Shown here piece by piece: positions 29,489 to 37,820 of a stretch of DNA of 64,000 nt. How positions within the stretch are numbered: position 1 is the stretch's first letter; every line of letters starts with the position of its first letter. This DNA is from Pseudomonas delhiensis (GTDB taxonomy: Bacteria > Pseudomonadota > Gammaproteobacteria > Pseudomonadales > Pseudomonadaceae). Under the pieces are notes generated by a model. That model saw only the letters and a program-made list of their open reading frames with translations. It was not told the DNA's origin and made no database searches. Location: assembly GCF_900187975.1 (NCBI RefSeq), contig NZ_FZPC01000018.1, forward strand, positions 62,001 through 126,000, in the 5' to 3' direction. The translations under genes were made by a program, and so were the position numbers.

Positions 29489-29701
29489 ATGAAAGTGGAA
29501 GAACCCTTCTCCCCCGCTCCCGAGGATGAAACCTACTACCTGAGCCTCGAGCGTTTCGCCGAATGGATCGGGATGTCCGATCAGCCGGAGGTTCTGGAGG
29601 CCTGGATCGCCAGCGGCAAGCTGCCCATGCGGGAGATTGCCGGACATCGCCTGGTTGACCTCAGAGCATTCCTACGTGCGGAAGGGAAGCCCAAACCCTG
29701 A
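29489..29701 (+). CDS. Small Cox/excisionase-like DNA-binding protein
   Basis: 70 residues. LSLERFAEWIGM, then EVLEAWIASGKLPMREIAGHR and LVDLRAFL, is the winged-helix pattern of phage Cox/excisionase (AlpA-like) proteins: a recognition helix around WIASGKLP and a wing at IAGHRLVDL. Start chosen at the ATG (29489) because the upstream in-frame extension has no support. It is divergent from an XRE repressor, as cox is from the repressor gene in P2-like phages. No integrase or structural phage gene is nearby. Confidence 0.7.
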   Translation: MKVEEPFSPAPEDETYYLSLERFAEWIGMSDQPEVLEAWIASGKLPMREIAGHRLVDLRAFLRAEGKPKP

Positions 29702-29824
29702 ACACGCCAGGGCTCCCACGAGCGTAGGCCGCCCGCCACCCCATTGCGCGGCCGGCTGCCGTGCCGGCCACGCAAGGGCGCCTTCATTCGACAGGGGGTT
29801 GCTGGAAGCGCGGCCGCGGGGCCG

Positions 29825-30358
29825 TCAGTCTTCCCGGCTGGCCTCGACCAGGCGCTCGTAGGCCGGGGCCGCCGGAATGCCGATCTCCAGGCACAGGGCC
29901 ATGACCCTTTCCAGGTCGCAGCGGTACACCAGCACCGCCTGCAGCTCGTCGTCCAGCGGCTCGCTGAAGTCCAGCAGCACGTAGCCGCCCTTTTCCGGAT
30001 AGAGCGCGCCCAGCTGCACCTGGATGCGCTTCAGCGCGGAGAGCGGGTCGGCCTTGTGCAACTGCTTGGCCTGCAGCACGAAGCTCACGCTCGCATCGAA
30101 CGAGGCGCGGATGCCCTCGAACAGTGCCTTGTAGTCGTCGGCCTGGAACAGCACGATGTCCGGCAGGCTGCCGACCACCACCCATTCGCCCAGGGGGATG
30201 GGGAAGCTGTCGTCGTAGTTGATGTCCGGGTTGGCGGCGAGGAAGGCCTCGGGGTCGGCGTAGGCCGCGGCGGCCTCCTCGGCGATCCGGCGGATTTCCT
30301 CCTCGCCCATGCAGCCCGAGCTGATCAGGGTGAGGAGTTCGGCGAGCTGCTCTTTCAT
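29825..30358 (-). CDS. Hypothetical protein, cytosolic
   Basis: 177 residues, acidic and soluble, no motif I recognise. The composition and the run VVGSLPDIVLFQADDYKALFEGIRASF suggest an alpha/beta fold of a regulatory or immunity-like type, but there is no toxin partner beside it. The ATG has no strong ribosome binding site. It lies in the accessory stretch between the Cox-like gene and the pga operon. Confidence 0.65.
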   Translation of the reverse strand: MKEQLAELLTLISSGCMGEEEIRRIAEEAAAAYADPEAFLAANPDINYDDSFPIPLGEWVVVGSLPDIVLFQADDYKALFEGIRASFDASVSFVLQAKQLHKADPLSALKRIQVQLGALYPEKGGYVLLDFSEPLDDELQAVLVYRCDLERVMALCLEIGIPAAPAYERLVEASRED

Positions 30359-30560
30359 GGCGCGGTCCCGGGCAATTGCGAAAGCCGCGAAGGATACCCC
30401 GAATCGGCCCGGCCTGCTGGGCCGCCGGAACCTATGGCGGCCCCGGGTGTCGGAACTCGGCCCGGACGATAGCGACTATCGACCGGGATGATTTCCCTGG
30501 ATGCCGGGCCCTCGATAGCCTTTGTCCACCCCCACTTTCCACGCCCCGGGTGAACCCGCC

Positions 30561-30785
30561 ATGTTCCGATCCCTTTCCAGCCTGGTGCTGGCCGTCCCCG
30601 TGCTGGTGGGCTGCGCCGCGCAACCGCCCGCCAGCGAGCCCCAGCGGGCGTACAGCGACGCCGAGGTCAAGGCCTTCGCCCTGAAGATCCTCAGCGCCAG
30701 CAACATGGACAGCGACCTCTACGCGCGCTACCGCCGCGCCCTCACCGAGCCGCGCCACGCGCGCAACGAGGACAGCGGCAGCTGA
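30561..30785 (+). CDS. Small predicted lipoprotein
   Basis: 74 residues. The signal peptide with lipobox LVGC (VLAVPVLVGCAAQPP) predicts a lipid-anchored Cys near residue 17. The short mature part is charged (SDAEVKAFALKILSASNMDSDLYARYRRAL). No family recognised. It ends 6 bp from the stop of convergent pgaD. Function is unknown, and a link with the pga operon is not shown. Confidence 0.7.
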   Translation: MFRSLSSLVLAVPVLVGCAAQPPASEPQRAYSDAEVKAFALKILSASNMDSDLYARYRRALTEPRHARNEDSGS

Positions 30786-30791
30786 GGCCGC

Positions 30792-31235
30792 TCAGGGCGC
30801 CTCGACTTCCATTTCCGCCGGGTTCTCCACCCACACCAGGTTGCCGTGCTCGTCGTTGTGCAGGGTCACCACCTGGGCGCCATGCAGGCGGGCCAGGGTA
30901 TCGCCACTGATGTTGAAGCTGCGCGACAGCGCCTGGCGCGACAGGTCGGGCATGCGCGAGCGCCGCTCGTAGCGCGCCGCGCGCAGCTGGTTGTAGCGGG
31001 CCCAGGAAACCAGCAGCGCGGCGATCAGGGCGCTGCACAGCACGTAGACCATCAGCGTGTCGAGGGTCTGCAGCAGCTTGCCGCCCCAGTCCAGGCGCGG
31101 CCCCTGCCAGCCGCTGGCGAGCAGGGCCGTCATGCCGCGCACCATCAGCCAGGCGAAGACCGCCCAGGCGCACAGCGTCAGCAGTACGTCCAGGCTGCGG
31201 GGCAGCCAGTGCTGCGGTGTCTTGATCAGTTCCAT
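30792..31235 (-). CDS. pgaD: Poly-beta-1,6-N-acetyl-D-glucosamine biosynthesis protein PgaD
   Basis: 147 residues with two N-terminal membrane helices (LDVLLTLCAWAVFAWLMV and LMVYVLCSALIAALLVSW) and a charged cytosolic C-terminus, the PgaD layout. PgaD is the small partner of PgaC. In E. coli the two together bind c-di-GMP, which stimulates PNAG polymerisation. The ATG overlaps the pgaC stop by one base. Last gene of the operon. The N-terminus LIKTPQHWLPRSLD fits the family. Confidence 0.9.
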   Translation of the reverse strand: MELIKTPQHWLPRSLDVLLTLCAWAVFAWLMVRGMTALLASGWQGPRLDWGGKLLQTLDTLMVYVLCSALIAALLVSWARYNQLRAARYERRSRMPDLSRQALSRSFNISGDTLARLHGAQVVTLHNDEHGNLVWVENPAEMEVEAP

Positions 31236-32560
31236 CACGTACTCCTCTTGATGCCGCGGTCGGGGCTGGTCCAGCGCGCGCGGCCCTGGCGCGCCCTGAG
31301 CATGACCTTGGGGAAGCTCACCAGGGTGGTCAGCAGGGTGACCAGCCAGAAGGCGAAGGGGTACCAGATCACCCAGAACAGCGAACTGGCCAGGTGGCGC
31401 TCGTAGCGCCGCTCGATCAGCAGGCTCAGGGCGAACTGCAGCAGGCACACGCAGGCCAGCAGCAGCCCGGTGAAGGCCGGCGGCACTATGTCGGTGACGC
31501 GCAGGCTGGGCGGCATCTCGACCACCAGGCCCAGCGCCCAGAGCAGGATCGACAGCAGGAAGGTGAACGCCCAGGCCGCCGACAGGCTGAACTCGATGAG
31601 CAGCGGCCACATGTAGCGGTAGCGCCAGGTCCAGATGCTGCGGATGTTCTTCAGCAGCACCTCGGCCCCGCCCTGCGCCCAGCGCAGGCGCTGCTTCCAC
31701 AGCCCGCGCAGGGTCTCGGGCATGAGGATCCAGCACAGCGCGCGGGGCTCGTAGAAGATCGACCAGTGGTCCAGCTGCAGCTTCCAGCTGATGTCGATGT
31801 CCTCGGTGATCATGTCCGTGCTCCAGTAGTCCACCCGCGCCAGCGCGGTGCGGCGGAACGCGGCGACCACGCCGGAGACGGTGAAGACCCGCCCGTAGAC
31901 GCGCTGGGTACGCTTGATCAGGCCGATGATGGAGGAGAACTCGCCGACCTGGACGCGGCCGATCAGCGTCGAGCGCGTGCGGATGCGCGGGTTGCCGGTC
32001 ACCGCGCCGACCCGCGGGTTGTCGATCAGCGGGGCCACCAGGTAGGCCACGGCGTCGGGGTCGAGCAGCGCATCGCCGTCGATGCACACCAGGTACTCGC
32101 TGCGCGCGGCCAGCGCGCCCATGCGCAGGGCCACGGCCTTGCCCTGGTTCTGCGCCAGGTGCAGCACGCGCAGCCGCGGCTCGCCCTCGGCCAGGGCATC
32201 GAGCACCTGCGCGGTGTTGTCCGAGGAGCCGTCGTTGATGGCGATGACCTCGATGTTCGGGTAGTGCTGCGCCAGGGCGGCGCCGATGGTGTCGGCGGCG
32301 TTGTCGCCCTCGTTGAAGCAGGGGATGAGGATCGACACCAGCGGCTCGTCCTCCAGGCGCGGGACGTCCTGCCGCCAGGCCCAGTGGCGCTCCCAGTGCA
32401 GCCAGAAGTAGGCGCCGCCGGCCATCCACAGGGCCGACATGAACAGCGGATAGAAGAACACGAAGTTCAGCAGTATCTCGCCGGTGAGGACTATGGCTAC
32501 GCCGATCGGGCCGCCGAGCAACAGCAGCAGGACCAGCAGGGCAACGATGCGATCGATCAT
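31235..32560 (-). CDS. pgaC: PNAG synthase PgaC (family 2 glycosyltransferase)
   Basis: 441 residues. Two N-terminal membrane helices are followed by a GT2 domain with [12 protein letters not shown], the DxD-type IDGDA (Asp161, Asp163), TED (252-254, catalytic base) and the processive-synthase motif QRLRW (290-294), then C-terminal helices. It polymerises UDP-GlcNAc into poly-beta-1,6-GlcNAc at the inner membrane. The start overlaps the pgaB stop (ATGA) and it is coupled to pgaD. All catalytic residues expected for the family are present. Confidence 0.95.
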   Translation of the reverse strand: MIDRIVALLVLLLLLGGPIGVAIVLTGEILLNFVFFYPLFMSALWMAGGAYFWLHWERHWAWRQDVPRLEDEPLVSILIPCFNEGDNAADTIGAALAQHYPNIEVIAINDGSSDNTAQVLDALAEGEPRLRVLHLAQNQGKAVALRMGALAARSEYLVCIDGDALLDPDAVAYLVAPLIDNPRVGAVTGNPRIRTRSTLIGRVQVGEFSSIIGLIKRTQRVYGRVFTVSGVVAAFRRTALARVDYWSTDMITEDIDISWKLQLDHWSIFYEPRALCWILMPETLRGLWKQRLRWAQGGAEVLLKNIRSIWTWRYRYMWPLLIEFSLSAAWAFTFLLSILLWALGLVVEMPPSLRVTDIVPPAFTGLLLACVCLLQFALSLLIERRYERHLASSLFWVIWYPFAFWLVTLLTTLVSFPKVMLRARQGRARWTSPDRGIKRST

Positions 32561-34560
32561 GGCTCGGGGTACCAGGCGTTGGAGATGGCCGGACGCAGCG
32601 CCTGGAGCGGGGGCTGGTCGTTGACGAAATCGTCCGGGTAGTAGCCGAAGCTGCGCACGCCCTCCCACTGCAGGCGGTGCATCCAGCGCCGCAGCTGGGC
32701 GGCGTCGACGGGCGCCTCGCGCCCTTCGCGCCAGTCGCGCGCCTGCAGCTCGAAGACGGTGCGCTGCAAGGCCCCGGGGCGCTTGGCCACCTCGCGCACC
32801 AGGCGCTGCAGCCAGGCCTCGGACTGCTCCGCGGGCACGCCCTCCATCAGCGGCATGGCCATGGGCGCGGTCCAGTCGTAGGCGGCCAGGAAGTCGTCCA
32901 GGTTCTGCGCGAACCAGGCCTCGCTCTGCGGCTCGAGGATCGGCAGCGCATAGAGGTTGCGCGCCGTCCGCACCTGCGGGCCGCGGATGGCGCGCACGCG
33001 CTCGGCGAGCTGGCGGGTGAAGTCCACCAGGTAGCGGCTCTTGAAACGCGTCCAGCGCTGCAGCGTCTGCGCGTCGCCGCGCAGGCCGGCGATGTCGCCC
33101 GGCAGGCCGGCCGCGCGGTAGGCCGCCAGCGCCTGGGGCCCGGCGTCCTCGAAGTCGGAGAGCAGCGCATCGTCGTGGAACAGCAGCCCGGCGAAGGCGG
33201 CGTGCCCGGCCAGGTCCTCGTAGATCTCGGTGATCTGCCGGCGCACCTGGGGGTCGAACGGCGACAGCCGCCGGTACTGCTGCGGGTCGATCTCCAGGCG
33301 CCCGCTGCGCGGGTCCCAGCGCTGCACCCGCGGCAGCTGCGGGGCCAGGTCGAAGGCCAGCACCGGCATCCAGGCGAAGACCTCCACGCCGGCGCGGGTG
33401 CGCAGCTGCCAGGCGGCGCGGTTGAACAGGTCGGCGCGCATCGGCAGGTGGCGGTTAGGGAAGTACAGCGCCTTCACCGTGCCGTCGCCCGTCGGGTCGG
33501 CATAGGCCTGCAGGAACACGGTGTTGATGCGCAGGTCGGCGATGCGTTGTACCAGTTGCCCGAGATTGGCTTCCATCTGCCGCGGGTCGGGATCGTAGAC
33601 GTAGTCCAGGTCGACGTGGGCGACGCGCAGGTTGTCCTGCGCCTGGACGTGGCTGATGGCCGAGGTGAAGCGGTGCAGGTCGGGGTCGCCGTTGAGCAGG
33701 AAGCGCGGCAGGTTGTCCAGGTGGTCGATGCTGCCCAGGCCGTCCTCGAGGGTCAGGGCCAGGGCGTAGCCGTCGTCGCCGACCACCTGCAGGGCGGTAC
33801 CGCTGGCCGCGCCGTAGGGCCATACCCACACCCGCGGCGGCTTGCCGGTGATGCTCTGCAGGGTGCGGCTGATGCGCTTGACGTCGATGCCCACGCGGTT
33901 GCGGTATTCGGCCTCGGTTTCATAGCGCCCGGCATTGGCCAGGTACAGGCGGTTGGCCGCCGCCGGCAGCTGGCTGCCCTGCGGGTTGCCGGGACCGCCG
34001 AAGTGCAGGGCCTCGGTGTGCGCGCCTATTTCCACCAGGCCGGACTTGGCGACTTCCGCCAGTTGCTGGCGGGTGAGGAAGCGCCGGCGCTCCACCGCCA
34101 GGCCGCCGAAGTCCACGCGCTGCTGGTCCGGGGTATCCAGCCAGACGCCCACCGGCGCCATGATCGCCGGCCAGTCGTAGGCCTTCAGGATCGGCAGCAC
34201 GCGCTGGTAGAAGCTGCTGTAGCCGTCGTCGAAGCTCAGCAGCAGCGGTTTCTCCGGCAGGCTGCCGCGGCCGGCGCGGGCGGCCAGCAGCTGGTCCACG
34301 GAGATCGCCTGGAAGCCCTGCTCGTGCAGCCAGGCCAGTTGGTCCACCAGGTTGGCGGTGCGCACGGTCATGAAGGCCTGGTCGGCGTCGCGGTCGGCGA
34401 CCTCGTGGTAGGCCAGGGTCAGGATGCGCCCCGGCGGCCAGGGCTTCTCGCTGGCGGCAAGGGTGCGCTGCGCCGGCTCGACGAAGGGGGGCGCCTCGCT
34501 GGCACAGGCCCCGAGCAGCAGCGCCAGCCCCAGCAGCAGGAAACGGTAGGTGGCTCTCAT
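32557..34560 (-). CDS. pgaB: PNAG N-deacetylase lipoprotein PgaB
   Basis: 667 residues. The signal peptide has lipobox LGAC (Cys19), predicting an outer-membrane lipoprotein. The N-terminal polysaccharide-deacetylase domain has [10 protein letters not shown] and [11 protein letters not shown] (catalytic Asp pair). The C-terminal half is the GH153-type hydrolase/binding domain ([32 protein letters not shown]). Partial deacetylation is needed to export PNAG through PgaA. It lies 9 bp after pgaA and overlaps pgaC. Length equals that of E. coli PgaB (about 670). Confidence 0.95.
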   Translation of the reverse strand: MRATYRFLLLGLALLLGACASEAPPFVEPAQRTLAASEKPWPPGRILTLAYHEVADRDADQAFMTVRTANLVDQLAWLHEQGFQAISVDQLLAARAGRGSLPEKPLLLSFDDGYSSFYQRVLPILKAYDWPAIMAPVGVWLDTPDQQRVDFGGLAVERRRFLTRQQLAEVAKSGLVEIGAHTEALHFGGPGNPQGSQLPAAANRLYLANAGRYETEAEYRNRVGIDVKRISRTLQSITGKPPRVWVWPYGAASGTALQVVGDDGYALALTLEDGLGSIDHLDNLPRFLLNGDPDLHRFTSAISHVQAQDNLRVAHVDLDYVYDPDPRQMEANLGQLVQRIADLRINTVFLQAYADPTGDGTVKALYFPNRHLPMRADLFNRAAWQLRTRAGVEVFAWMPVLAFDLAPQLPRVQRWDPRSGRLEIDPQQYRRLSPFDPQVRRQITEIYEDLAGHAAFAGLLFHDDALLSDFEDAGPQALAAYRAAGLPGDIAGLRGDAQTLQRWTRFKSRYLVDFTRQLAERVRAIRGPQVRTARNLYALPILEPQSEAWFAQNLDDFLAAYDWTAPMAMPLMEGVPAEQSEAWLQRLVREVAKRPGALQRTVFELQARDWREGREAPVDAAQLRRWMHRLQWEGVRSFGYYPDDFVNDQPPLQALRPAISNAWYPEP

Positions 34561-34569
34561 GTTCGGGTC

Positions 34570-37032
34570 CTAGAAGCGGTAGCTGAGGTCGAAGACCAGG
34601 CGGTAGTCCAGTTCGCGGTCGCCGTCGTAGGGGCGGCTGACGGCGGACAGGGCCAGGCCTGCGTCGAAGCGGTCGTCCAGGCTCAGGCGCTGGCCGTAGC
34701 CGATCAGGCCGACGGCGCCGGTGCCGTGGTGCTGCTGGCTGTAGCTGCCGGCGCCGAGCTGGCCCTGCTGGGTCCAGCGCGTCTGGTAGCGGCGGTAGAG
34801 GGTGTGCTCCAGGTTCAGGCTGGGCAGCAGCAGCAGGTCCGACTTCGGGTTGAAATAGGGGACGTCCTCCGACTTGCTGTTGCGGCTGCCGGACACCTCC
34901 AGGCCGAGGTCCGCCACCAGGTAGGGCGAGCTGTAGAAGCGCTGGCTGCCGGTGAGGGCGAGTTCGTGGCGCATGTTGCCGTCGCTGAAGTGCGAGGGCG
35001 CGTAGGCCAGGCGCCATTCGCGCTGCTCGCTCTGGCGCCAGCGCAGGAAGCCGTCCAGGCGGTCGGCGCGGATACCGCTGTTGAGCGCCCGCAGCGGCGT
35101 CTCCCGGGACAGGCGCGCGGCGCTCCAGCCGTACTGCCATTGGTCGTCGATGTCGTGGACGCCGGACAGCCGCAGGCCCAGCTTGTCGCCATCGCCGTAG
35201 TCGTTGTGCGACACCTCCGCCTCCAGCGTGGTGTCGCGCCCGGTCCACTCGGTGCCCACGCGCTGCCAGCGGTAGTGCCCGGTGCCTTCCTCGAAGTCGC
35301 CGGTGGCGTAGCCGGCGCCGCCGAACAGGCGCCAGTGGTCGGCGATCGGCGGGCTGTAGAGCACGCTGTCGAAGCCCAGGTCGCGGCTGCCGTTGACCTC
35401 GCCGCCATTGGCATGGCCGCCGTAGGCGCTGATGCGCAGCTCGGCCATGTGGTGCACCTGGCGCAGGTAGTCCAGGCGCTGGGCCTGCAGCTGTTCGGGG
35501 AAGCGCTGGATGACGTCGTCGGCCAGCAGGTCCAGTTGCCGCCACTCCTGCAGCTCGCGCGCCACCATGCCCTGCTCGGTTTCCAGGGCCACGCCGCGCG
35601 GGTCGGTGCTTTCGGCGATCTTCAACTGGTCTTCCGCGCGCCGCGGCCAGCCGCGGGACAGGTAGGTGCTGGCCAGGCCGGTGCGCAGCCGCGAGTTGTC
35701 CGGCGCGCTCGCCACCAGGCGTTCGTAGTCCCGCTGCGTCGCCGGCAGGTCGTTGCGGTACAGCCGGCCGTTGGCCTGCAGCAGGCGGGCCTCCAGCCAG
35801 TCATCGTTGGGCACGGCCACGCCCATGCCCGGCGGATGCAGGCGCACCGGCTGCTGCGCCACCAGGCCATCGGCCAGGGTGGGCAACTCGTCGAGCCGTT
35901 CGCTTTCCACCAGGGCGTAGAACAGCCCCTGGTGGTCGTCCATCCAGTCGCTGTCCTTGGCGTTCTCGCTGGCGATCACCTGGCGGTACAGCTCGGCGGC
36001 CAGCTCCGGCTGGCGCTGGTACAGGCTGGCGCCGGCGACCCAGCGCAGGGCGTAGGGCGGCAGCTCCACGCCCTCGGCATGCAGGCGTTGGTATTCCTCG
36101 ACCACCTCGGCCATGCGCGCCCGGGCATAGAGGCCGCCCAGGCGGTCGATACGTACCCGGCGCACTTCCTGCGCCGCGGCCGGGTCGCCGGCCCATTGCG
36201 CGAGCAGCCGGTCCGCCTCGGCGATGGCCCGGTCGGCGACCACGAAGCGCTCGCTGTCGCGCAGCGGCGACACTTCCGCCAGGCGCACCAGCTCGGCGAC
36301 GCGGTCGGCCTGCAGGCTGCGCTGCTGCGCCGCCGACAGCACGCCGGGGTGGCGCTCGCCGAAGGCCAGGGCCTGGCGCGGCAGGCCGGCGGCCTGCAGG
36401 GCATCGACGTATTCGCCCAGCACACGGCTGTGCTGCGGGGCCAGTTGGCGGGCCTGGTCCACCTGGAACAGCGCCGCGTAGGGCTCGCCCATCTGCTGGT
36501 GGACATAGGCCAGGGCCAGGCGCCGCTCGGCGTCGCGCGGCGCGGCGGCGACCAGGGCCGCGGCCTTTTGCAGCGCCTCGGGGCCACGGCCGGCATCCAC
36601 CAGGGTCATCGCCTGGCCCTGTTGCAGGGCAGGGTCGCCGGGGTGGGCGGCCAGGCCGCGGCGGTAGGCCTCCAGCGCCTGGGGCCAGCGCTTGAGGTTG
36701 CGATAGGCCCGCGCCACCGCGGCCCAGGCGCCGCCGGACAGCCGGGCCTGGGGGTGGCGCTGGTAGGTCTGCAGCACTTCCTCGTCCAGCCCCGCCCACC
36801 CGGCGATGACCAGGTGGTCGTCCAGGTGCGCGAGGTCGTCGGGGTTCTGCCGCAGGCGCTGCAAGGCCGGCTGGTAGTTGCCGGCGCGGGCTTCGCGCAC
36901 GAGCTGGTCGTAGTCTTCCGCGGCCTGGGCCCAGGTGCTGCCGAGCAGCAGCACGGCCAGGCAACCGCCCATGGGCAGCCGCCGCTGGAAAAGCTGCGAA
37001 GCGAGAAAGGACAAGGGGGTCTTGGACAGCAC
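34570..37032 (-). CDS. pgaA: PNAG export porin PgaA
   Basis: About 820 residues. Signal peptide with MGGCLAVLLLGSTWAQA, then a periplasmic superhelix of TPR repeats (about 40-520; for example AVARAYRNLKRWPQALEAYR), then an outer-membrane beta-barrel (about 520 to the end) ending in the aromatic LSYRF. PgaA exports de-N-acetylated PNAG. Start: an in-frame ATG at 37107 gives 845 residues but has no ribosome binding site and a poor signal peptide. The GTG at 37032 has AGGGA upstream and suits the E. coli PgaA length (807). First gene of pgaABCD. Confidence 0.9.
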   Translation of the reverse strand: MLSKTPLSFLASQLFQRRLPMGGCLAVLLLGSTWAQAAEDYDQLVREARAGNYQPALQRLRQNPDDLAHLDDHLVIAGWAGLDEEVLQTYQRHPQARLSGGAWAAVARAYRNLKRWPQALEAYRRGLAAHPGDPALQQGQAMTLVDAGRGPEALQKAAALVAAAPRDAERRLALAYVHQQMGEPYAALFQVDQARQLAPQHSRVLGEYVDALQAAGLPRQALAFGERHPGVLSAAQQRSLQADRVAELVRLAEVSPLRDSERFVVADRAIAEADRLLAQWAGDPAAAQEVRRVRIDRLGGLYARARMAEVVEEYQRLHAEGVELPPYALRWVAGASLYQRQPELAAELYRQVIASENAKDSDWMDDHQGLFYALVESERLDELPTLADGLVAQQPVRLHPPGMGVAVPNDDWLEARLLQANGRLYRNDLPATQRDYERLVASAPDNSRLRTGLASTYLSRGWPRRAEDQLKIAESTDPRGVALETEQGMVARELQEWRQLDLLADDVIQRFPEQLQAQRLDYLRQVHHMAELRISAYGGHANGGEVNGSRDLGFDSVLYSPPIADHWRLFGGAGYATGDFEEGTGHYRWQRVGTEWTGRDTTLEAEVSHNDYGDGDKLGLRLSGVHDIDDQWQYGWSAARLSRETPLRALNSGIRADRLDGFLRWRQSEQREWRLAYAPSHFSDGNMRHELALTGSQRFYSSPYLVADLGLEVSGSRNSKSEDVPYFNPKSDLLLLPSLNLEHTLYRRYQTRWTQQGQLGAGSYSQQHHGTGAVGLIGYGQRLSLDDRFDAGLALSAVSRPYDGDRELDYRLVFDLSYRF

Positions 37033-37107
37033 GGAGCAATCATCCCTAACTGCATGGAAGCCGCGCGAAAGCCGACACTCTGTCGAAAACTGACGCAGCC
37101 GCCGCAT

Positions 37108-37543
37108 GCCGGTTTATTGACATTCAGGCGAAAATAAAAGCGTTCTGTCAGAATCCAGTCAAGCGCCGTTCGTGAGAAAACGCTGAAACCCTACAGCGAA
37201 TGACTGATTTCGCCTCGATAAAAGCCAGAAATTTGACGAACAAGGACAAAACCCGGGAAAGCGATTTTTTGACAGAGGCGGGTCATGGCGGGGCCAGGAG
37301 CGGCATTCGGGACCTGAAAAGTCGATAAATATCGATATCTATACCTGCCTTCCGGAAATATCGTTGAGAGATGGCTAATAGCCATTGACCATAGCCGTTC
37401 TTTCTGAAAGAGCGAATATAAATGTAACTAAATATTTCCAAACCGAGCGAAACGCGAAAGAATCTCAAGCGGGGTTCGCTGGGGGATGGGGAGTTTCCCT
37501 GTAGGCGCGGATTTATCCACCCCACGTCGGGCTCGACCATGAC
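37108..37543. promoter_or_regulatory. AT-richer upstream region of the pga operon
   Basis: No gene is seen in this stretch, which is visibly lower in GC than its surroundings. It contains the perfect palindrome ATGGCTA-A-TAGCCAT (37371-37385), a CTTTCTGAAAG repeat and a CGATAAATATCGATAT cluster of overlapping inverted repeats, the kind of sites used by regulators of the operon. A definite promoter was not identified. Confidence 0.5.
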
Positions 37544-37672
37544 GTAGGGCGAATAACCGTTCGCGGTTATCCGCCGATGCGCCGAAGCCGCGGCCAACGC
37601 CCAGGTCAACCCCGGAGCCGCCGAGAATCATGGCCAAACGGCGGATAACGCCGTAGGCGTTATGCGCCCTAC
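37544..37672. repeat. REP doublet (REPIN-like) upstream of pga
   Basis: 129-bp copy with GTAGGGCGAATAACCG and GGCGTTATGCGCCCTAC ends, same orientation as 3856-3984. Confidence 0.85.
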
Positions 37673-37689
37673 GTCGGGCCCGACCGTGA

Positions 37690-37739
37690 TGTAGGGCGAA
37701 TAACCGTTCGCGGTTATCCGCCGATGCGCCGAGGCCACG
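37690..37739. repeat. Truncated REP doublet
   Basis: First ~50 bp of another copy in tandem after the 37544-37672 element, cut off by the terminator region of gdhB. Confidence 0.75.
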
Positions 37740-37762
37740 GCGCGCCATGGCCGCATGCGATG

Positions 37763-37790
37763 AAAAAAAGCCCCGCACAAGGCGGGGCTC
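37763..37790 (-). terminator. Intrinsic terminator of gdhB
   Basis: On the minus strand AGCCCCGCC-TTGT-GCGGGGC followed by seven T, 30 bp after the gdhB stop. Confidence 0.9.
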
Positions 37791-37820
37791 GGTATCGGCA
37801 ATGGGTTCAGCTGGCGGGCA

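Noticed and set aside
32677-37137. A ~1490-codon open frame opposite pgaA and pgaB
   Set aside because: Same effect of high GC. No domain, no ribosome binding site, and both pga genes beneath it are clear.
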